A DNA stretch of 64,000 nt, from assembly GCA_023231475.1 (NCBI GenBank), contig JALJEE010002909.1, positions 1-64,000 on the forward strand, read 5' to 3'. The position numbers were made by a program, and so were the translations under genes. Source of the stretch: Seison nebaliae. Taxonomy: Eukaryota > Rotifera > Pararotatoria > Seisonacea > Seisonidae. Under the pieces are notes generated by a model, which worked only from the letters and a program-made list of their open reading frames with translations, searched no databases and was not told the DNA's origin. Shown piece after piece: positions 10,852-20,591 of this stretch (position 1 is the first letter of the stretch; each line of letters begins with the position of its first letter).

Positions 10852-13044
10852 ATGGATGGCGATAAAGTGAGAGGGAAGAAATACGAGGGATGTCCTATAT
10901 TTAACGAACCGGTGAGTGATCTGAATAAATGGAATTTGAGGAATGTTAATGGTCGACAGACTTGGTATTATGGTGAGGGAGATGGTAGGCAAACGATGTT
11001 GGAATATCATTCATTGGGAATGCCAACGGAATCATTCCATCCTGCCACTCCTTATAGTAAGTCGGTGAGAGAGGCAGCAGAGAAAGGCGTTCATTTCTAT
11101 ACAGCAATTCAAGCGGAAGATGGTCATTGGGCTGGTGATTATGGTGGTCCTTTGTTTTTGATGCCAGGACTAATTATCACTTATCATGTATGTGGAATGG
11201 AATTCGAGGAAGTTCAACGGAAAGAAATGATTCGTTATTTACGATCAGTTCAATGTGAAAATGGTGGTTGGGGATTACATATCGCAGGTAAGCCAACGGT
11301 TTTCGGTTGTACCTTAAATTATGTGTCTATGAGATTATTGGGCGTGGACGGGAAAGATAAAGATCTTGTTAAATGTCGGGATATTCTCTTGTCGTTAGGA
11401 GGAGCAGAAGCCATTCCATCCTGGGGTAAATTTTGGTTATGTGTAGCGAATTTATATGAATATGATGGAATGCATTCCATTTTACCGGAATTATGGTTAG
11501 CACCAGAATGGCTGCCAATTCATCCGAGTAAAATGTGGTGTCATTGTCGACAGGTTTATCTCCCCATGTCTTATTGTTATGGGAAGAGAATTAAAGGACA
11601 AGTAACGAATATAATTAAAGAGTTACGAAAGGAAATTTTCAAAAGTGAATACCATCAAATTAATTGGGCAAAACAACGAAACAACGTCGCTAAAACTGAT
11701 CTGTATACGCCACATTCATGGATGTTGGACATTTCGTTCGTCTTTCTCGATCAATATGAGAAATACCATTTGAGTTCGTGGAGAGATGAGAGTCTCAAAC
11801 GGATTTATCAACATATCATTGCTGATGATAATTTCACCGATGCCATTTCCATCGGACCGATATCGAAGACGATTAATATGCTCGTTCGATGGTCAGTTGA
11901 TGGTGGCGACTCCGTGTCATTCTTAAGACATGTAAATCGTGTTCGCGATTATTTATGGATGGGTGTCGATGGAATGAAAATGACAGGTACAAATGGCTCC
12001 CAATTATGGGACACGGCGTTGGCAGTTCAAGCGATTTTGGAGAAACAAAAATATTCGACTAATGAAAAAGTGACGAATTCGATGGAGAAAGCGAAAAGCT
12101 TTCTACTCAATACTCAAATGTTAGATAGTTTACCTGATGGAGATAAATATTATCGTCATTCACCGCTCGGTGGATTTCCGTTTTCAACAAAAGAATGTGG
12201 ATGGATTGTTGCCGATTGTACTGCAGAAGGATTGAAAGCTCTTCTCCAACTCAAAGAGAATGGACGAGAAATCGATGTTGATCGAATAATTATGGCGATC
12301 GATTGTCTATTAGGAATGAGGAATGATGATGGTGGATGGGCGACATACGAGAAGAAACGAGGAGGATATTTTCTTGAGAATTTAAATCCATCTGAAGTAT
12401 TCGGAGATATCATGATCGATTACACATACACCGAATGTACATCAGCTGTTATTCAAGCGTTCATCAAAGCAAAAAAATCAACAGACATTTCCATTCGATC
12501 TTATAAGAGGAAAGACATCGATCAAATGATTAGTGAGGGACTCAAATTCATTTCAGATAAACAACGACCAGATGGGTCATTTGAAGGAAGTTGGGGCATT
12601 TGCTTCACTTATGGCTTCTGGTTCGCAATGGAAGCGTTCGGTGCCAATGGCGATAATTGGTCGTCTATAAATCTCGTTACAACAATTCGACGTGCTTGCA
12701 ATTTCATTACAGAACGACAACGTCCTGATGGTGGTTGGAGTGAAGCGTTTGCGTCATGTGAGAAACGATATTATATCGAAACAGATGAAAGTCAAATTAT
12801 TGCAACTTGTTGGGCGTTATTGGGATTGATGGCAGTGAAATTTCCCAATCGCTCCATTATCGACAAAGGAATCGATCTTATTCGAACGAGACAATTACCT
12901 AACGGCGATTGGCCACAAGAAGACATTTCTGGAGTCTTCAACAAATCTTGTGCCATCTCCTACACGGCATATCGGAACGTTTTCCCCATTTGGACTTTAA
13001 ATCGATATGCGAAAATTTATCGATTGTCATCGTCCTTGAATTGA
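10852..13044 (+). CDS. LSS: Lanosterol synthase (oxidosqualene cyclase)
   Basis: A single uninterrupted 730-residue frame, the same length as animal lanosterol synthases (~732). It cyclises 2,3-oxidosqualene to lanosterol at the ER membrane. Seen: the catalytic DCTAE motif with Asp at residue 455, CHCRQVYLPMSYCYG with His231, several QW motifs (DGGWGLH, QRPDGGWSEAF, NGDWPQE) and GTNGSQLWDTA. The product-determining positions are Thr380, Cys449 and Val453 (human T381, C449, V453), the animal lanosterol type. Cycloartenol synthases have Tyr, His and Ile at these sites, and fungal lanosterol synthases have Gln in place of Cys. It is not a bacterial squalene-hopene cyclase (no DxDD). No break or missing catalytic residue is seen. 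The lack of introns is notable. Confidence 0.96.
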   Translation: MDGDKVRGKKYEGCPIFNEPVSDLNKWNLRNVNGRQTWYYGEGDGRQTMLEYHSLGMPTESFHPATPYSKSVREAAEKGVHFYTAIQAEDGHWAGDYGGPLFLMPGLIITYHVCGMEFEEVQRKEMIRYLRSVQCENGGWGLHIAGKPTVFGCTLNYVSMRLLGVDGKDKDLVKCRDILLSLGGAEAIPSWGKFWLCVANLYEYDGMHSILPELWLAPEWLPIHPSKMWCHCRQVYLPMSYCYGKRIKGQVTNIIKELRKEIFKSEYHQINWAKQRNNVAKTDLYTPHSWMLDISFVFLDQYEKYHLSSWRDESLKRIYQHIIADDNFTDAISIGPISKTINMLVRWSVDGGDSVSFLRHVNRVRDYLWMGVDGMKMTGTNGSQLWDTALAVQAILEKQKYSTNEKVTNSMEKAKSFLLNTQMLDSLPDGDKYYRHSPLGGFPFSTKECGWIVADCTAEGLKALLQLKENGREIDVDRIIMAIDCLLGMRNDDGGWATYEKKRGGYFLENLNPSEVFGDIMIDYTYTECTSAVIQAFIKAKKSTDISIRSYKRKDIDQMISEGLKFISDKQRPDGSFEGSWGICFTYGFWFAMEAFGANGDNWSSINLVTTIRRACNFITERQRPDGGWSEAFASCEKRYYIETDESQIIATCWALLGLMAVKFPNRSIIDKGIDLIRTRQLPNGDWPQEDISGVFNKSCAISYTAYRNVFPIWTLNRYAKIYRLSSSLN

Positions 13045-13191
13045 ATTCCATCCATTAAAACTAATTATTCTTCACTCATCATTTAATTTTCTCATATTCT
13101 CATATCTCCATTCATTACCAAATAAATATTCATCAATCAAATTCCTCTCTTTTCTTTTATACTTTTCATCATTTTTTCATATATTGAGAGA

Positions 13192-13960
13192 TTAATAAAG
13201 ATAGATAAAGTCTATTATTCCAACTTCATAGCAGTTGATTCCCAAACACATTTTAATTCTTACTTCCGTTATTTCAACATTCTTTAATCTTTCGTTCAAT
13301 AAAATGTTTGATAGATTGAGCATAGACTCAATAACGTCGAACTTCTTGAAAGTTTTTCTATATAAATCTGGAAAACAATTCCATACTTCCAGTATTGCCA
13401 ACAATTCCAATAAAACTTCGGAATCGTCGAGACCGATATCCAGATTGGGACCCATTACTGACGTGATTTGGAAGCTCGGGTCGAACTTAAACGAGTAGGA
13501 GAGATGTGGAGTAATCGTAAGATGAAAACCAAATTTACAATGATTGTTAGAATGTTCTCTTAATGAAACAAGATATGGTTGCGTCACGGCAATTAAATAA
13601 ATAGACAACCAACCTCAACCGATTTAACATTACCCGATTGAACATTAACTCACTCGGATGCCAATCCAGTAACATCTGATTAATGTGAGATTGCGGAACC
13701 TTCGCGAAGTAGGAGTATGTATAGCTCGCGAAGGGAAAATGTCTGGAATTTTTCATTTATTAAAAGGGAGACGAAGAAATTAATTTCCCTTCGCCCTTCG
13801 TATCCCCATCACTACGCCGCAGTCGAGAAGCATCACTATAAAACCATTTGTCAGATCCCAAAACTTTACACACGTCAGTCAATCCAGCACAGCTGTGTTC
13901 AAAAGTAATCGGATATAATTCGTTTTTTTTTAAATACTCAAAACTTTCTTCAAACACCAT
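13192..13960 (-). other. Possible degraded or fast-evolving gene, unresolved frames
   Basis: Three minus-strand frames abut: 13760-13960 (starting MVFEESFEYLKKNELYP), 13547-13756 and 13192-13608. Their composition looks more coding-like than the flanks, but I could not join them with splice sites that keep frame, and no family is recognised. Part of 13880-13915 (GTGTTCAAAAGTAATCGGAT) recalls Tc1/mariner-type element ends. The region may be a broken transposon-associated gene. Low confidence. Confidence 0.25.
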
Positions 13961-14029
13961 TATGTGCGTAAAATAGAATACCGCTAGATAGCCATATTCA
14001 AGCAGTTTTTAACCGGTCTATTACGGTTT

Positions 14030-14212
14030 TCACGTTTGAATGACGGTAACCAAATATTCTTTTCTACGATCAGAAGTTATCTTTCCACTCTTACAAATTC
14101 GTTCAACTGTCCCCAAAGAGACACCAAATTCCTTGGAAACATCCCTCATGGTCTTTTTGGCTTTGTAGACCTGTAAAATTCCATAGGGCAAGTCTTCATC
14201 TACTTTTTTTTT
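14030..14212 (-). pseudogene. Transposase-like helix-turn-helix fragment
   Basis: A 60-residue minus-strand frame contains a clear helix-turn-helix: ILQVYKAKKTMRDVSKEFG followed by VSLGTVERICKSGK, the layout of the N-terminal psq/HTH domain in pogo/Tigger- or Tc1-type transposases. An ATG-led MVKSKK lies just upstream, but a nine-A run at ~14204-14212 leaves it one base out of frame with the HTH. A TGA ends the frame soon after the domain and no catalytic DDE part follows. I read it as a decayed transposon piece. Confidence 0.5.
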
Positions 14213-14540
14213 GATTTAACCATCTTAAAATTAAGCACGTTTTATTTCAGAACAATTCAATCCTTAATATCCCTAAAAATAAGGCTAAAACATGTCCCAG
14301 AATTTATGAATTTTTTTTTGAAGCGTTTCCGCATAATACATGGGAATTGCTATTTTCCACAATTTATGAAAAACAATGTAAACCATCCCTAATAACACCA
14401 TTCACCCAGGAAATTGCAGGTGGTGTATATGTATTAGGGTATATGTATGTGTTCTTATAAGAACAATATGTAATGATTTTTTTCATAAAGAAATAATCAG
14501 ATTAAAAACGGAAGGATGTTTTTTTTTATTTTTTTTACAA

Positions 14541-15000
14541 ATGGTTCATTTTGTCAATTTGTCAATTTTCTTCGTCTTCTTATCGTTCTCAATATACGAT
14601 TGTACCATAACATTACTTATGGACGAGGAGGTGTTTTTGATGGAAGTAAATAAACAAATTGGAGATTTTGTCAGCGGAGCATAAGAGCTATCTATGGATG
14701 AGGTAGATGCTTTATACGACAGACAACGACAATTATTAAACTATAGTCGGAAAGTACATTTGGAAAGACGACAGGATTGCATGGACAGCAACCATCTTGT
14801 ATCTGCTTCGCCATCTTACTCAGTTTCCTCTGACTCTTCATAGTCCTCAAACTGCTCACATTCCCCACGTTCATAGGATTCCAATGAATGACGTAATCGT
14901 TTTGATAACTCATATTATTGATAACCGTCATACAATCGTTGAATCTCAGACGACTATGAAGCAATTCGTCCGATAATTAAACACCTCCAAACTCTCCTCA
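14541..15000 (+). pseudogene. Decayed paralogue of the small secreted Ser-rich protein at 15821
   Basis: Starting at ATG 14541 the frame encodes MVHFVNLSIFFVFLSFSIY, matching the signal peptide MGQLVNFSILLIFLSFSMY of the intact gene at 15821, and continues with a matching MEVNKQI block (intact: LREVSKKL). It stops at an in-frame TAA (14682-14684); the same frame then resumes similarity (LSMDEVDALYDRQRQLLNY against ITLDEINTLSFRERDLRME) to a TAG at 14841-14843. Near 14985-15002 a piece identical to the intact C-terminus (CTCCAAACTCTCCTCAAAT) survives. Nucleotide matches around the start codon are strong. It is a local duplicate with at least one stop codon; a shorter functional peptide ending at 14684 cannot be excluded. 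Confidence 0.7.
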
Positions 15001-15742
15001 AATACAGAACATAGCTTGACCTAACAGAATATAACCAAATACAGAACTTTCCATATTGTTGAATTAATAGAAAATGAGTAGAATAGAATTATCTTACAAT
15101 TATTGTTATGAGATGTAGAAAACAATTATCTAATCAAAAATTGATTATCTATTTCAAAATTAGTAGAAAATAATAAAATTTTAATTTTTTTCTATTCATA
15201 GCGAATTCCCACGGTATAAATTAAAAAGAAAAAAAGATAACCCAATAAATGATAAAAAGAGGAGTTATTTAAAATACGATTACTATTCGGTATAGTAGAA
15301 TCCTTGAGTACATCTTTGCGAAATAACGTACCCTGCACCTCGATAGAGTCATATTGGGGCGTGCGTAACACAGTGGTTTATGCACGTTCCCAACGCCACA
15401 ACGATGGGACATACGTCTCACGCAAGGTAGAGATCTCCTACCACTGACCGTAAAGGAGATCGATCAAAAAATTTATCCGACGGGAATTTCACTTAAAAAA
15501 AAAGAAAATAATAATAATCAATAATCAAACAGGACAAGAAAGAATGAGATATTATTAAAGTGGAGATATGGAAAATCGACGACAATGAGTACAATCTCTT
15601 TCAGAATTTCCATCGACATCTACGGTGTTATGCTTTTGAAAAAACTAGTTTTGAGAAACATAATAAGGTGGAAATTGGGAGAATGGAAATGAATTGAAAT
15701 AGAATTCAATTCGTTTCGACTTAAAAGTAATGAAAATTCGTC
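15001..15742. other. Spacer with repeat-like sequence, no gene seen
   Basis: AT-rich. It holds one GC-richer patch at ~15355-15470 (listed separately) and otherwise no frame that looks coding. Confidence 0.4.
15355..15470 (+). repeat. Possible tRNA-derived (SINE-like) sequence
   Basis: A GC-richer patch in AT-rich surroundings reads GGGGCGTGCGTAACACAGTG, then GTTTATGCACGTTCCC. The AACACAGTGGTTTATGCACG part resembles the A-box and D-arm of tRNA-derived SINE heads (AGTGGTTAGCACG). No good B box (GGTTCGAATCC) follows, so it is not a tRNA gene. The call rests on resemblance only. Confidence 0.25.
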
Positions 15743-15753
15743 TATAAAAAGCC
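15743..15753 (+). promoter_or_regulatory. TATA box of the small secreted protein gene
   Basis: TCTATAAAAAGC lies ~75 bases before the ATG at 15821, a good distance for a TATA box with a short 5' UTR. A strong TATA box suits a highly or tissue-specifically expressed secreted product. The corresponding region of the upstream pseudogene does not show the same clear match. Confidence 0.5.
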
Positions 15754-15820
15754 CAGATTTTTCATAGTCATCACGTTTTTTAGTTTATTTTATTTGTTTC
15801 ATATTTTTTGTTTGTTATAA

Positions 15821-16273
15821 ATGGGTCAATTAGTCAATTTCTCGATCTTGCTAATCTTTCTATCGTTCTCAATGTACATTTGTGACCTGGATGAACTTGC
15901 TGAAAAAAAGATGGAATTGAGGGAAGTAAGTAAAAAACTTCGAGAGGCATTGGATCCAGATAATGAAGAGATTACTTTAGACGAGATAAATACATTAAGC
16001 TTCAGAGAACGTGATTTGCGAATGGAAGTTGCGACTCTTCAACGGATAGCAGACCGAGCTCGGTATAACCGAATAAGAGGTAGGCGTGAATCGGCCTCCT
16101 CCTCAAGCTCCTCCTCAAGCTACTCCTCAAGCGGCTCTTCACGCTCCTCATATTCTTCAGATTCCGATTATGGAGATGCCGATGCTAATATTATCGGTGG
16201 TTACCAATTACAGAATGGTCGTGTTAGAAGAGTTTCAATGGAAGCACCACCTCCAAACTCTCCTCAAAATTAA
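15821..16273 (+). CDS. Small secreted protein with coiled coil and Ser-rich tail, unrecognised
   Basis: 150 residues without introns. A good signal peptide (NFSILLIFLSFSMYIC, cleavage near 20) is followed by a charged heptad-like coiled coil (~residues 22-82, DELAEKKMELREVSKKL and on), a Ser-only stretch interrupted by Tyr, Gly and Arg (~91-115), and a short tail ending PPPNSPQN. No Cys remains in the mature part apart from one near the cleavage site. The family is unrecognised. A decayed tandem copy lies 1.3 kb upstream (14541), so this is a small, turning-over local family. Secretion is inferred from the signal peptide; a structural or mucus/cement-type role is only a guess. Confidence 0.7.
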   Translation: MGQLVNFSILLIFLSFSMYICDLDELAEKKMELREVSKKLREALDPDNEEITLDEINTLSFRERDLRMEVATLQRIADRARYNRIRGRRESASSSSSSSSYSSSGSSRSSYSSDSDYGDADANIIGGYQLQNGRVRRVSMEAPPPNSPQN

Positions 16274-16737
16274 AAAATAGTTCGGAGTCGACGACTGCAG
16301 GAAAACAACAAAGTCCACTCACAATTATTCCCGCACTAATCGTTCTACTAAACAATCAATAATTTGAATACGAAATTATTTATAATATTTCGATGGCAAA
16401 TAAAATATGGATATAAATTTTGTTAAAATTAAATTTCATTGTGTATTGAATGGATAGCATTCGATATAAAATTCGTTCGATCATGAACTAAATTATTTAT
16501 TGACCAAACAAAAATTTCATTAGTAAATCAAAAGGAAGAGTGATAGAGAACGATTAATAATTATGATAACGGATGGAAAAGAGAATAAGGAAAAAAAGAT
16601 ATTTTTTTAATTGAAAATTAGAATTAATAATTTTAAATTAGAAAGAAGAGAAAGTGTTAATAGTTAATTAAATTAGAGATATGAAAATCGGTTACAATGA
16701 ATAATGGATTAAATGAATACTGTAAAGTTCCGTCATC
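16274..16737. other. AT-rich spacer, no gene seen
   Basis: Contains AATAAA-type signals for both convergent genes and a TTAATTA-rich stretch. Nothing coding-like. Confidence 0.4.
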
Positions 16738-19335
16738 TTAACTGTCGATGGTCATAATTGCAACGTCGTTTAATAAAGCGGAGCGATATTCGGAATATTC
16801 GGAATTGCAATCGCATAAAATCGTCTCCAACAGATTTTGGATGACGGAAAGAATAGTTTTCGTTTGCCAATCATATTCGATGGAATAATCACCGTTAATG
16901 AATTGTTCGATCGATTCATATGAGATCGATGATTGCATGATGAATTGACGAATATGTGGATTTTGGAAGGCGTACGTCAAACCGCAAATGAACGTATCTA
17001 CAGAATTTCGATGCCATGACTGACTGGTAGAGAAATAAGCGATGGAATTATTTATCCAGATCATGAGAGACATGGCATATTCCAGGAATTTATCCGCTTC
17101 ATTATTCTTCAATTGTTGTCGAAAATGAATGGATTTGACAACGAGATTCTTACATACATTACTTAACGACACTTGAACACCATCTTTCATTAGAAGATGA
17201 TTGGATTGATTAGGAGAAATAATCAACATCTGTCGTAAAGCCATCATTATTGGTTTGGTATGAGAAATGATTAATTGATCAAATAATTCGATGGCGAAGA
17301 AATTGGCCATAAATCTCAAAATCAACATTTTCGTTGGAATCATTCCTTCAATCGTCTCACCTAATTCATTCTGTTCTTTCATCGCCAAATTATTCGACAT
17401 TAATTCCAATAATTTATTTGTCGATTCGATTTGCACTTTCAAATATTTCTGCACTTCCGGTGCAGTTACGACAATTCGAAGTGTATCCAACATGGGAAAT
17501 GTATTGGGAGTTCGATAGGTTTGGAGGAAGCGCAAAATTTTCTGCATGACGCGACCCACTAATGGCTCGTCATTCTCTAACGATTCTTTCGCCATTACTT
17601 TCCTGCAGAAATCTTTTAATTCCATAATCTCATCATCGTTCTTGAAAAATTGATTCATCGTATTGATCTCTTTCAATTTGGCGAACATCCGATCTAAATT
17701 GGCGGAGATTTGTCGATTGAAAATGATGGGCAATTTCTCCATTTTCTCCACAACGAAATGTTGTTCGGTCGGATTGGAAGTGTCGTTTGAATATTTCTTG
17801 GAATTCGTTCGAATAAATTGAACGATCTGATCAAGAAATGAAGAATTCAATTGATGTTTATTAATGAATTTTCTCGCTACTTCCCACTCGTCATCCTCCA
17901 AATTATATGGCAATGGTAATGTTGGACTGTCGTCAGCGATATTGACTTGAAATACGAAATCATAATATTTTCCGTCACCGTCATGTCGTACACGATTGGA
18001 ATTATTTGGCTGATTCACTTTACTGTTATCGGCCGCCTCTCCTAAAATGTTTCCCATTCGAATCCATTTCAGTTCATGATATTGATATGCGACTGGAACG
18101 TTATTCTCATCAATGACATGTACATCTCCTTCCTTCATCGTGGTCAATTTCTCCAATTGATCTAATGTCAATAATTCTCCCAATTGTTCCTTCCAATTTC
18201 CAGGAGATGATTCCGTCGTTCCACCACTTCCCTCCTTATCTTTTGATGATTTTAATAATTTATTGATAGATTCATTCATCGATTCTAATTCCTTCGTCAA
18301 TGCATATTCGGTGGAATTGTTCGTGAATATTCTAATGGAATAATCAGAGAGTCCCACAGCAATTCGACTTTCTGATAAACGAATACAACACCAAGCGGAA
18401 ATGGCGGGTAAATCGATTCGTTGGAATAATTTTCCTTTTTTCCAAATAATCATCGAATGTTCTTCTCCCACCGAAATGAAATTCAAATCATCATTATTAT
18501 CATTGAATGGTATGACGTCGTAAATGAATGATCGATGTCCACTCATGATCTTTTTCAATTGTCTCGTCTCCAAATCCCAACAACGGATCAATAAATCATT
18601 GGATGCCGCTAACAAATATCGATTAGCGATGAAACAAATCGATCGTACACAATTCTCACATTTCAATGAATGCATCGGTTGGAATGAATATTCATTTTTT
18701 CCTTCCCATAAAATTATATTTCCATCAGCTGATGCCGATGCGAAATGATAAGGAAATTTTTCACCGTTTTTTTTCCATTTAAACGATTTCACCTTCCAGA
18801 TCGCTGCTGAGTGATGAGTGAGAGAATTGACATAATTGAATGTCTCCAAATTCCAGATGATAATCTGATGATCCCAACCACCACTAATCAGTAATGACGT
18901 TTCATCTAATTGAGTGAGACAACTGATTGCATTTTCATGTTTCTCCAATTTTTTCACTTCCTCCAATCGCAAATTGAAGACTTTAATCGATTTGTCATTT
19001 GATCCACTCACAATATAATTCACATCATTCTCCATTTTCATATGACAAACGGAACTGATATAATTGTCGTGACATTTCCCCTTGAAAATTTCACAAACAA
19101 ATTCCGTTTTATTATCATCTTTTCTCTTCCATAAACCGATGGATCGATCTCGTGAAACACTGACGAATCTTTCCTCTTCTCCTCCGCGGATTAAAGCGAG
19201 TGCACGAACATCACCTGAATGACCGAAAGCATTTCCACTAAACTGAAAGAGTTTTCCATCATTCATCTCCTTCTTCGTTAGGAGAGAATGAGAATTGTCA
19301 ATGTCCGTTCCCACTCTTCCATCAGACGACGACAT
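16738..19335 (-). CDS. PLAA: PLAA / Doa1-type ubiquitin-binding adaptor (WD40-PFU-PUL)
   Basis: One 865-residue frame without introns (human ~795). Residues ~30-335 are a WD40 propeller with repeats such as SVSRDRSIGLWKR, VSGSNDKSIKVFNL and ASADGNIILWEG. Residues ~390-520 form the PFU ubiquitin-binding domain (NVPVAYQYHELKWIRMG, then GKYYDFVFQV and LPYNLEDDEWEVARKFI). Residues ~600-865 are an alpha-helical PUL domain, which binds the C-terminus of p97/VCP. The family helps p97 process ubiquitinated cargo, endosomes and mitochondria. Order and spacing are complete. It is divergent from and head-to-head with the L26 gene, 354 bases between starts. Confidence 0.93.
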   Translation of the reverse strand: MSSSDGRVGTDIDNSHSLLTKKEMNDGKLFQFSGNAFGHSGDVRALALIRGGEEERFVSVSRDRSIGLWKRKDDNKTEFVCEIFKGKCHDNYISSVCHMKMENDVNYIVSGSNDKSIKVFNLRLEEVKKLEKHENAISCLTQLDETSLLISGGWDHQIIIWNLETFNYVNSLTHHSAAIWKVKSFKWKKNGEKFPYHFASASADGNIILWEGKNEYSFQPMHSLKCENCVRSICFIANRYLLAASNDLLIRCWDLETRQLKKIMSGHRSFIYDVIPFNDNNDDLNFISVGEEHSMIIWKKGKLFQRIDLPAISAWCCIRLSESRIAVGLSDYSIRIFTNNSTEYALTKELESMNESINKLLKSSKDKEGSGGTTESSPGNWKEQLGELLTLDQLEKLTTMKEGDVHVIDENNVPVAYQYHELKWIRMGNILGEAADNSKVNQPNNSNRVRHDGDGKYYDFVFQVNIADDSPTLPLPYNLEDDEWEVARKFINKHQLNSSFLDQIVQFIRTNSKKYSNDTSNPTEQHFVVEKMEKLPIIFNRQISANLDRMFAKLKEINTMNQFFKNDDEIMELKDFCRKVMAKESLENDEPLVGRVMQKILRFLQTYRTPNTFPMLDTLRIVVTAPEVQKYLKVQIESTNKLLELMSNNLAMKEQNELGETIEGMIPTKMLILRFMANFFAIELFDQLIISHTKPIMMALRQMLIISPNQSNHLLMKDGVQVSLSNVCKNLVVKSIHFRQQLKNNEADKFLEYAMSLMIWINNSIAYFSTSQSWHRNSVDTFICGLTYAFQNPHIRQFIMQSSISYESIEQFINGDYSIEYDWQTKTILSVIQNLLETILCDCNSEYSEYRSALLNDVAIMTIDS

Positions 19336-19689
19336 TTGAAATCGAATGAAAAATTTAATTTATAATTCAAACTATTTTCACTTTTCTTCTAGAAAAAATT
19401 TCTCTGACAATCAAGCTTCCAATCTAAAACTTTTCGTCATTCACATTAATCAATTTTATCATTTTCTTCTCTCTGTCAAACACTTGAAAAATCCCATTTC
19501 AAATCCCACAACAACAACATTATCATCATTGTCCAAATTATTTTCTTCATATCTTTTCCATTTTCACTTTATGGCAATATCTTGACTAACATTTCCTTTT
19601 GCCATTTATCTTTGAAAATGTTCAATTAATTCAAAATTCTCTCAAAATCTCTCTCAGATAATTTTCCCTGAAGTTCTTGTACGAAGATT
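19336..19689. promoter_or_regulatory. Shared promoter region between PLAA and L26 (head-to-head)
   Basis: 354 bases between two divergent ATGs must hold both promoters. It contains pyrimidine-rich stretches, and CTCTCTCAG at ~19651-19659 looks like a 3' splice site in the L26 5' UTR, as is usual for ribosomal protein genes with a 5' UTR intron or trans-splicing. No TATA box is evident. Confidence 0.4.
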
Positions 19690-20145
19690 ATGAAGTTGAA
19701 TCCATTCGTATCATCGTCACGACGAAAGAATCGTAAACGGCATTTTCAAGCACCATCGCACATCCGAAGGAAATTGATGTGTTGTCGATTATCTAGAGAT
19801 TTGCAGAAACAATACAACATGAAATCCATCCCAATCAATAAAGGTGATGAAGTGGATATCATCAAAGGATTATCCGAAGCGACAAGTAAGTCGATCAACG
19901 GCGGAAAAGTGAAAGCTGTTTATCGTAAGAAATTCGTCTTACATTTGGAACGATCTCAACGTGAGAAAGCGAATGGACAAAGTGTACAAGTCGGAATTCA
20001 ACCGGCGAACGTTGTTATAACGAAAGCGGTTGAGACGAAATATCGAAAACAATTATGGGCGAAACGAGCGAAATTGATGCAAGAGAAAGACAAATACGTC
20101 GATAAAGATGTCGATATTGCCAACACTTCAGACGTATCATCCTAA
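19690..20145 (+). CDS. RPL26: 60S ribosomal protein L26 (uL24)
   Basis: 151 residues, no intron (human 145). The N-terminus MKLNPFVSSSRRKNRKRHF and APSHIRRKLM, and the block SQREKANGQSVQVGIQPANV, match eukaryotic L26. It is a component of the large subunit near the exit tunnel and 5.8S rRNA. In the KOW region the usual VVRGHYKGQQIGKV is replaced by IIKGLSEATSKSINGGKV, three residues longer and without the normal turn. A GTAAGT occurs inside this insert, but no suitable acceptor follows, so it is not an intron. The rest is well conserved and intact. Confidence 0.95.
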   Translation: MKLNPFVSSSRRKNRKRHFQAPSHIRRKLMCCRLSRDLQKQYNMKSIPINKGDEVDIIKGLSEATSKSINGGKVKAVYRKKFVLHLERSQREKANGQSVQVGIQPANVVITKAVETKYRKQLWAKRAKLMQEKDKYVDKDVDIANTSDVSS

Positions 20146-20591
20146 ATCGATAATAATTTATGTTATTTTCGTTTCATTTAAATAAAACAAAAATTTACCG
20201 AATCTACTCCACTTCTCTATCATCATTTCAATCATTATTTCTCTTATTGAAATTCCTTCCTATTTCTCCTATTCAAATCTCCATCCTCAAAATTTAAAGA
20301 GATTTCAATTCACTACTTTTTTTTTTAACGTATTTAGTCATTGATATTTAGAGACGGTTAAAATTGTTTTGTGAAATTCCACAACTTTCCCCCTAAATTT
20401 CCTTTTATTTTTGCGAATTTTATAGGAAAAATTATTAATAAGAATTTTTAATTAAATTAATTAGATAAGAATTAGATTAATTTTTTAGTTAAATTAATAC
20501 ATCGTTAATAATTCGTTAAATAAAACAATTAAATAATTATTTTCTATTTAAACTTTTTGAGAACAATCTAATTGTTCGATGAATCTTCTCA
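20146..20591. other. AT-rich spacer between convergent genes
   Basis: 3' ends of L26 (AATAAA at ~20181) and of the ShK gene; long A/T runs; nothing coding-like. Confidence 0.4.

Noticed and set aside
10852-13044. Horizontal transfer of the intronless cyclase gene from bacteria, plants or fungi
   Set aside because: The product-determining residues Thr/Cys/Val are the animal set, the length is that of animal enzymes, and the squalene-hopene DxDD motif is absent.
19880-19900. GTAAGT inside the L26 gene, considered as an intron donor
   Set aside because: No acceptor restores the normal protein, and the frame stays open and conserved on both sides.
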